Below, one piece after another: positions 59,278 to 64,000 of a stretch of DNA of 64,000 bases. The stretch's first letter is position 1. Each line of letters opens with the position of its first letter. The notes below the pieces were generated by a model that made no database searches, had not been told where the DNA came from, and was given only the letters and a program-made list of their open reading frames with translations. The stretch comes from Fibrobacter sp. UWB11 (GTDB taxonomy: Bacteria; Fibrobacterota; Fibrobacteria; Fibrobacterales; Fibrobacteraceae): the NCBI RefSeq assembly GCF_900143015.1, contig NZ_FSRT01000001.1:1860001-1924000 (forward strand). The letters are read 5' to 3'. A program made the translations under genes and the position numbers.

Positions 59278-59299
59278 ATCCCGGCTCAATGGCCGGGAT
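59278..59299. repeat. REP-like hairpin before the pgk 3' end
   Basis: ATCCCGGC-TCAATG-GCCGGGAT, as at 52741. It lies between the small acidic gene and the convergent pgk. Confidence 0.6.
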
Positions 59300-59311
59300 G
59301 ACTTTTAATGA

Positions 59312-60568
59312 TTACTTATCAGTAAGCACTGCTACACCGGGGAGGACTTTTCCTTCGAGGAGTTCGAGGGAAGCGCCACCACCCGTAGAGGTGTGGGTCA
59401 CCTTCTTGTCTGCGCCGTACTTCTTGGCAGCCGTAGCGGTATCGCCACCACCGATCACGGTGATTGCGCCAGCAGCGGTAGCTTCGACGATAGCGTCAGC
59501 CATAGCCTTGGTAGCCTTTTCAAAAGCTTCGAATTCGAACACGCCTGCAGGACCGTTCCAAACGATGGTCTTTGCGGACTTGATAGCGTTCACGAAGAGC
59601 TTGGTGGATTCAGCGCCCACATCGAGGCCCATCCAGCCAGCCGGAATGCCTTCAGCGTCAGAGACAGCCTTGGTAGCAGCGTCGGCAGCGAACTTGTCAG
59701 CAGCGATGTAGTCGACCGGGAGGATGATTTCCTTGCCAGCAGCCTTAGCCTTAGCCATGAGATCCGGAACGAGCTTGGCACCTTCTTCGTCAAACAAAGA
59801 AGAACCAATTTCGATGTTGTTGAGGACCTTCTTGAAGGTGAAAGCCATGCCACCGCCGATGATGATCTTGTCGGCCTTGTCGAGGAGGTTGTTGATGAGC
59901 TGGATCTTGTCAGCGACCTTTGCACCGCCGAGGATGGCGAGGAACGGACGCGGAGGATTGTTGAGGACCTGGTCGAATGCCTTGAGTTCCTTGTTCATGA
60001 GGAAGCCAGCGGCACGCTGCGGGAGTTCAACACCAGTCATGGAAGAGTGATCGCGGTGAGCGGTACCAAAAGCGTCGTTCACATAAACGTCAGCGAGCTT
60101 GGTGAGGCTTGCGCGGAATGCCTTGACGGCTTCCTTGTCGGCCTTTTCCTTAGTTTCAGTGCCATCAGCGTTCTTGATCTTGCGCTTGCCTTCTTCTTCG
60201 ATGTGGAAGCGGAGGTTTTCGAGGAGGATGATTTCACCCGGCTTGATAGCAGCGCAGGCAGCTTCAACTTCCGGACCAACGCAGTCCGGGAGGAACTTCA
60301 CCGGCTTCTTGATGAGTTCTTCGAGCTTCTTAGCAACCGGAGCGAGCGTGTACTTCATGTTCTTTTCGCCATTCGGACGGCCAAGGTGGGAAGCGAGCAC
60401 GACGGCTGCACCCTTGTCGAGAGCGTACTGGATGGTCGGGAGAGCGGCTTCGATACGCTTGGTGTTGGTGATTTCGCCAGTCACCTTGTCCTGCGGAACG
60501 TTGAAGTCAACACGGATGAACACGCGCTTGCCGGCGAGTTCGAGATCTTCGATAGAAAGCTTTGCCAT
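59312..60568 (-). CDS. pgk: phosphoglycerate kinase
   Basis: A 418-residue glycolytic enzyme making ATP from 1,3-bisphosphoglycerate. Family signature [11 protein letters not shown] near the start, [14 protein letters not shown] and G-G-G-D-T-A near the end. Length is slightly above the usual 390-400 owing to insertions around residues 130-145. AAGAAGGTG is five bases before the ATG. gap and other glycolysis genes are not adjacent. Codon choice is strongly biased, as expected for high expression. Confidence 0.97.
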   Translation of the reverse strand: MAKLSIEDLELAGKRVFIRVDFNVPQDKVTGEITNTKRIEAALPTIQYALDKGAAVVLASHLGRPNGEKNMKYTLAPVAKKLEELIKKPVKFLPDCVGPEVEAACAAIKPGEIILLENLRFHIEEEGKRKIKNADGTETKEKADKEAVKAFRASLTKLADVYVNDAFGTAHRDHSSMTGVELPQRAAGFLMNKELKAFDQVLNNPPRPFLAILGGAKVADKIQLINNLLDKADKIIIGGGMAFTFKKVLNNIEIGSSLFDEEGAKLVPDLMAKAKAAGKEIILPVDYIAADKFAADAATKAVSDAEGIPAGWMGLDVGAESTKLFVNAIKSAKTIVWNGPAGVFEFEAFEKATKAMADAIVEATAAGAITVIGGGDTATAAKKYGADKKVTHTSTGGGASLELLEGKVLPGVAVLTDK

Positions 60569-60865
60569 TATAGCACCTTCTTTTTAGGGTTAAAAATTAC
60601 GGAAACAAATATAGCAATAAGAATAGCAATAAGAACTTAGTTGGTAGAACTTAGAGCTTATAAATAGTAAACAACAGCGCGCATCTTGTAAACGGATGTT
60701 TACAAACAAAACATAAAAGAGTAAAATTAACTCACATTTTTATCACACCAACAATTTATTAGCCCCAAAGTTGGTTCTTATCGAGAAAAAAAATTATATA
60801 ATTTACTATTGGTGTTTTTTTTATATATTTTTCCAAAAAAAATTGGAATACTCGGAGTAGAAACG

Positions 60866-61906
60866 ATGAAGCGTTCTTTTTTATTGGCCCTTTGCCTTTC
60901 CGCAGCTGCAGCATTCGCTGGAGTTTATGATATCGCTGATTTTACGGCTAAAGATGCCGTTATGTCTGACAATCAGGTTTTTGCCGCCAACGGTGGTCAG
61001 CCGTTGAGCACTGCAAGTGTCGAAGAAGCATCGGCCGTTCCGGCCGGCAATATCGTCTTGCGCCAGAAATTCGCTCAAGAATCCGGTCTTAACGCTTACC
61101 AGCTTTACATCGGCAGCGTTGGTGATGTTTCTTCCATGACCGCCTTGAGCGTTCCTACAGGAACCTCCTACAGCGACGTTGTTAAGGCTAAGCTTTATGC
61201 ACGCCGCGGTATGAAGCCGGGTGACGATGCCGAAAAGGTCTATTTCGATGGTAAGTTTGTTTACCTCCCTGGTGCAACATCTGCAGTCGCATTCGTTAAC
61301 GGTGTTCAAATCGATCTTAAGAATGAAGCTCCGGCAACCCAAAGCGCAGCAGCTCCGCAACAGGAATGTGATGAATTCGATGTTTCTTGCGATGAAGACA
61401 TCATTGCAATGAAGAAGAACAAGAACGTCGATGTTTCGGGCGACTTGAACCAGTCTAATTCTTATGCCGACTCTCGCGATTACTCCGCATCCGCAGCAGC
61501 ACAAGACGTTAAGGACCGTTTCGGTATTGCTGACGAAGTTCGCTTCTGGAGCGCAGTCGCTCTCTCGGCAGTAGCAGCAGGTAGTGCAGTTGTTGGCGTG
61601 CTCCAGCACATGAAGTCCAGCGAAGCAAACAAAGCCTATAAGGATCTTGAAAAGGTAGCCAACACCGTTGAAGGCAAGATCAAGGAAGCTTGCGGTACAG
61701 TCAACAATCCTGACAAGTGCGTGGCATTCTTCAAGACTACCACAGCAGACAAAGCCTTCATGTTTGACAACTGGAATTACGTAAACATTCAACAGAGAAT
61801 GAAAGTCAACAAGGACACCAAGGATTCTTACGCAATGGGCCGCAATATCTGGTTCGGCGTAACAGCACTTTCCTTGACAACAGCTATCGTATTGTTTGCA
61901 TGGTAA
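60866..61906 (+). CDS. hypothetical exported protein with C-terminal membrane helices
   Basis: A 346-residue protein. Signal peptide (SFLLALCLSAAAAFA-G), a long extracytoplasmic region with two Cys pairs, then two hydrophobic segments near 229-246 and 325-345. Gene ends in A-W and its TAA overlaps folB by 7 bp. GGAG is eight bases before the ATG. The spacer upstream (60569-60865) shows an AT-rich promoter region and TAG-rich sequence but no gene. No family is recognised. Confidence 0.72.
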   Translation: MKRSFLLALCLSAAAAFAGVYDIADFTAKDAVMSDNQVFAANGGQPLSTASVEEASAVPAGNIVLRQKFAQESGLNAYQLYIGSVGDVSSMTALSVPTGTSYSDVVKAKLYARRGMKPGDDAEKVYFDGKFVYLPGATSAVAFVNGVQIDLKNEAPATQSAAAPQQECDEFDVSCDEDIIAMKKNKNVDVSGDLNQSNSYADSRDYSASAAAQDVKDRFGIADEVRFWSAVALSAVAAGSAVVGVLQHMKSSEANKAYKDLEKVANTVEGKIKEACGTVNNPDKCVAFFKTTTADKAFMFDNWNYVNIQQRMKVNKDTKDSYAMGRNIWFGVTALSLTTAIVLFAW

Positions 61907-62268
61907 TAGAACAAGGGCGAATCCGACTCAAAGATCTTCAATTTGATTGTATTGTAGGCATACTCCCCTACGAACGCGAACATGAGCAACCAATCATATT
62001 GAACCTAACCCTTTGGTTGGACTTTGCCAAAGCTGCACAAACAGAAGATTTAAACGAATCTATCGATTATGCAAAGTTGGCGGAAGAACTAAAAGGGTTC
62101 ATCCGCCTTTCTTCTTTTAAGCTCGTCGAAACTCTTGTGGTAAAGACTGCTGAATACGTTCTAGAACATTATCCTAAAGCTAACGCAGTCGAAGTATCCG
62201 TCGCAAAGCCACAAGCTGTTCCCGGTTGCTTAGGAGCAGAAGCAAGCATTAAGATTAGTAGGCAGTAG
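61900..62268 (+). CDS. folB: dihydroneopterin aldolase
   Basis: A 122-residue FolB that splits dihydroneopterin in folate synthesis. Typical motifs: G-I-L-P-Y-E-R-E-H-E-Q-P (catalytic Glu), and V-A-K-P-Q-A-V-P-G (catalytic Lys). Length matches the family. The start overlaps the previous gene by 7 bp, so it is coupled. Other folate genes are not in the window. Its TAG stop starts a repeat array. Confidence 0.92.
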   Translation: MVIEQGRIRLKDLQFDCIVGILPYEREHEQPIILNLTLWLDFAKAAQTEDLNESIDYAKLAEELKGFIRLSSFKLVETLVVKTAEYVLEHYPKANAVEVSVAKPQAVPGCLGAEASIKISRQ

Positions 62269-62397
62269 GAAACAAAAGTAACTAGTTTCGAGTTACTAGT
62301 TACTAGAGAATTTTAAATCAACATCTTCTTTTGACCAATAACTAATGACCAAAGACTATTAACTAGTAACTAAGTTCTAGTAACTGCGGCAAAGCCG
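62264..62397. repeat. TAG/ACTAGT-rich inverted repeat array
   Basis: Begins at the folB stop codon (GTAGGCAGTAGGAAAC), then GAGTTACTAGTTACTAG, a middle of AT-rich sequence, then ACTATTAACTAGTAACTAAG and TAACT; ends with a GCGGC-AAA-GCCGC hairpin next to the comM-like stop. Similar to 19751-19865. Confidence 0.75.
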
Positions 62398-62399
62398 CT

Positions 62400-63929
62400 C
62401 TAGCCTTTAAATGCACGGTAGCGCAAGGCTTCGGACAAGTCCATGACGTCTACGGCAGATGCGCCACGCAGATCAGCAATCGTGCGCGCGACTTTTAACA
62501 ACCTAAAATATCCGCGCGCACTCAATTCCATTTTGGCAGCAGCTGACACAGCAAATCGTTCCACATCCGGATTCATCGCTGCAAATTTTCGAGCATATTC
62601 CGAAGACATTTCTGCATTGGATTTAAAAGGCAAATTGCGGAAACGTTCACGCTGGACAGCTCGTGCTGCACACACGCGTCTGCGAATATCTGCAGACGAC
62701 TCCCCTCGCCCTTTTACCGCAAACATTGCGGCATCTACAGGCGGCACGCTCACCTGAATATCAATACGGTCTAACAGCGGGCCCGAGATTTTTTCACGAT
62801 AACGTTTACGAGCCTCAGGCAAGCAAGTACATTCGCGTTTCGGATCCATCGAATAACCGCAAGGACACGGATTCATTGCAGCCCCCATCATAAAACGCGC
62901 AGGCCAAACCACCGTTCCACTTGCACGACTTACCGATATTTCACCTTCTTCCATCGGCTCGCGTAACGCTTCCAACACGCTCCGGTTAAATTCCGGCAAC
63001 TCATCTAGGAACAACACGCCGTTATGGGCTAAACTCGCCTCCCCCGGCAAAAGCCGCGTACCACCGCCTACTAGCGAAACCATCGAAGCCGAATGATGTG
63101 GAGAACGGAACGGCCTTGCCATCACCGGTTTAAAATCATCCGAATCACCAGCTCGCCTCGCACAAGAATGAATACGTGTCGTTTCTAGAATTTCCTGTTC
63201 AGTCATCTCGGGCAAAATTCCAGGCAAGCATTTTGCACAAAGCGTTTTGCCTGCACCCGGTGAACCGACTAGCAAAAAATTATGAGCGCCAGCAGCAGCA
63301 ACTTCAAGAGCTCGCTTTACCGCATCCATTCCGACAACATTTTTAAAGTCAGGAACTTTATCGTCAACATCCACGCGGTACGAAGCAATTCCCTTTGCAT
63401 CTTTCACATCTTGATTTGAATTGCGCTCCAAGATTTCAACACATTCACCGAGAGAATTAGCACAAACAAAATGAAGACCTTCCACCAGCGAGGCTTCTTG
63501 CATATTTCCTCGCGGAATGACAAGAACACAATCACGCTCTGCGACCAAATTCATTGCGATGGATAACACTCCACGGACAGGCTTCAACAAACCATCCAAT
63601 GAAAGTTCACCCACAAAGACGTAACGATCTAATTGAGGGACCTCAATTTCACCCGTCGAGACAAGCATGCCAATCGCTAGCGGAAGGTCTAAAGCACTCC
63701 CCTCCTTTCGCAGATCCGCTGGAGACAAATTAACCGTTGTACGGAAACCTGTTACCACTTTTCCGATGGAGCGTATCGCCGAAACGACACGTTCTCGAGA
63801 TTCCCTTACCGCATTGTCTGGCAGCCCAACAAGCGTAAAACCAGGTAAACCCTGAGCTGCATCAACTTCGACACTAACAGGAACAGCCTTTATTCCAAAC
63901 AAGCAATAAGAACGGATTCTGCGAAACAA
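62400..63929 (-). CDS. comM: ComM/YifB-family Mg-chelatase-like ATPase
   Basis: A 509-residue AAA+ protein of the YifB/ComM group. ComM is a helicase for integrating incoming DNA in transformation. Domains: N-terminal Lon-like (1-170), ChlI-like AAA+ with Walker A G-S-P-G-A-G-K-T near residue 220 and L-F-L-D-E-L-P-E-F, and the C-terminal helical domain (S-A-R-G-Y-F-R-L-L-K-V-A-R-T-I-A-D-L). A C-x-C-G-Y ... C-x-C zinc motif near 365-380 is typical. The start is a TTG with AGGTG nearby. Length is standard. Confidence 0.93.
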   Translation of the reverse strand: MFRRIRSYCLFGIKAVPVSVEVDAAQGLPGFTLVGLPDNAVRESRERVVSAIRSIGKVVTGFRTTVNLSPADLRKEGSALDLPLAIGMLVSTGEIEVPQLDRYVFVGELSLDGLLKPVRGVLSIAMNLVAERDCVLVIPRGNMQEASLVEGLHFVCANSLGECVEILERNSNQDVKDAKGIASYRVDVDDKVPDFKNVVGMDAVKRALEVAAAGAHNFLLVGSPGAGKTLCAKCLPGILPEMTEQEILETTRIHSCARRAGDSDDFKPVMARPFRSPHHSASMVSLVGGGTRLLPGEASLAHNGVLFLDELPEFNRSVLEALREPMEEGEISVSRASGTVVWPARFMMGAAMNPCPCGYSMDPKRECTCLPEARKRYREKISGPLLDRIDIQVSVPPVDAAMFAVKGRGESSADIRRRVCAARAVQRERFRNLPFKSNAEMSSEYARKFAAMNPDVERFAVSAAAKMELSARGYFRLLKVARTIADLRGASAVDVMDLSEALRYRAFKG

Positions 63930-63941
63930 TTTTCACCTACC

Positions 63942-64000
63942 TTATGCTACTGCGGCCTGGTATTTTTCGAGCACACAATTTTCGATATGTTCACGAAGTT
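63942..64000 (-). CDS. C-terminal end of an unidentified gene
   Basis: The frame reads L-R-E-H-I-E-N-C-V-L-E-K-Y-Q-A-A-V-A then TAA (63942-63944). The stop is 12 bp before the comM-like start, so the two are likely in one operon. Too short to identify. Confidence 0.45.
   Translation of the reverse strand, partial: LREHIENCVLEKYQAAVA

Noticed and set aside
1-64000. tRNA or rRNA genes
   Set aside because: No T-loop-like or conserved rRNA segments were seen on either strand by eye; a covariance-model scan would be needed to be sure.

Overview
The window looks like chromosomal DNA of a Fibrobacter, close to F. succinogenes. The evidence is a two-domain family 11 xylanase matching the XynC architecture, a fibro-slime domain protein, a lipoprotein with the Fibrobacter major paralogous domain next to a Fibrobacter-type regulator (TIGR02147-like), and many lipoproteins with poly-serine linkers after the lipobox. 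Most genes are housekeeping, tightly packed and often overlapping. No rRNA, tRNA or CRISPR array was found.

Layout. 1-3.6 kb: minus-strand cluster with an iron/haem-type ABC importer (permease and ATPase) followed by two tandem TraB/GumN-like lipoproteins. 3.7-9.3 kb: nspC, tsaE, a membrane protein, a sufE-like gene, a flavoprotein reductase and a secreted pentapeptide-repeat protein. 9.3-15.9 kb: radA and a large degenerate-GGDEF/EAL/receiver protein, separated by a 1.5 kb insertion bounded by two direct copies of a 159-bp terminal-inverted-repeat element. 16-25 kb: SDR and regulator, rlmN and a methyltransferase, a YchJ-like gene, argC, a GNAT toxin-antitoxin pair, obgE, HU, smpB and an amidase. 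25-31.4 kb: secreted proteins and duplicated lipoproteins, yebC, pgm. 31.7-39.6 kb: dapA, a Cys-cluster protein, xynC, gyrA, surE. 40-47 kb: the Fibrobacter regulator/lipoprotein pair, a SpoU methyltransferase, a TolB-like propeller protein, and an RlmL-type methyltransferase carrying palindromic repeats in frame. 47-58 kb: a 46-residue peptide gene coupled to a GLUG/InlB-repeat surface protein, ilvD, a STAS and anti-sigma-kinase pair, a Nudix hydrolase, lptE, and the fibro-slime protein. 58-64 kb: small genes, pgk, folB, and a comM-like gene.

The most unusual features are structural. (1) The element pair around 10.8-12.3 kb has the exact signature of a transposition cointegrate: identical 8-bp target copies outside, a different identical 8-bp pair inside, and an open reading frame that is restored when the inner ends are joined. 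(2) The RlmL-like gene has at least four intergenic-type palindromic elements inserted in frame. (3) Several spacers hold TAG-rich inverted-repeat arrays that begin at the stop codon of the upstream gene. (4) A poly-G tract lies upstream of the EAL gene, and the TIGR02147-type gene appears to have a leaderless promoter.

Functional themes are envelope and surface biology (xylan degradation, adhesion, lipoproteins, LPS transport, peptidoglycan turnover), translation and RNA modification (RlmN, TsaE, SmpB, Obg, SpoU and RlmL-type enzymes), and amino-acid or cofactor synthesis (ArgC, DapA, IlvD, FolB). All functional statements are from reading the sequence; no database search was run.
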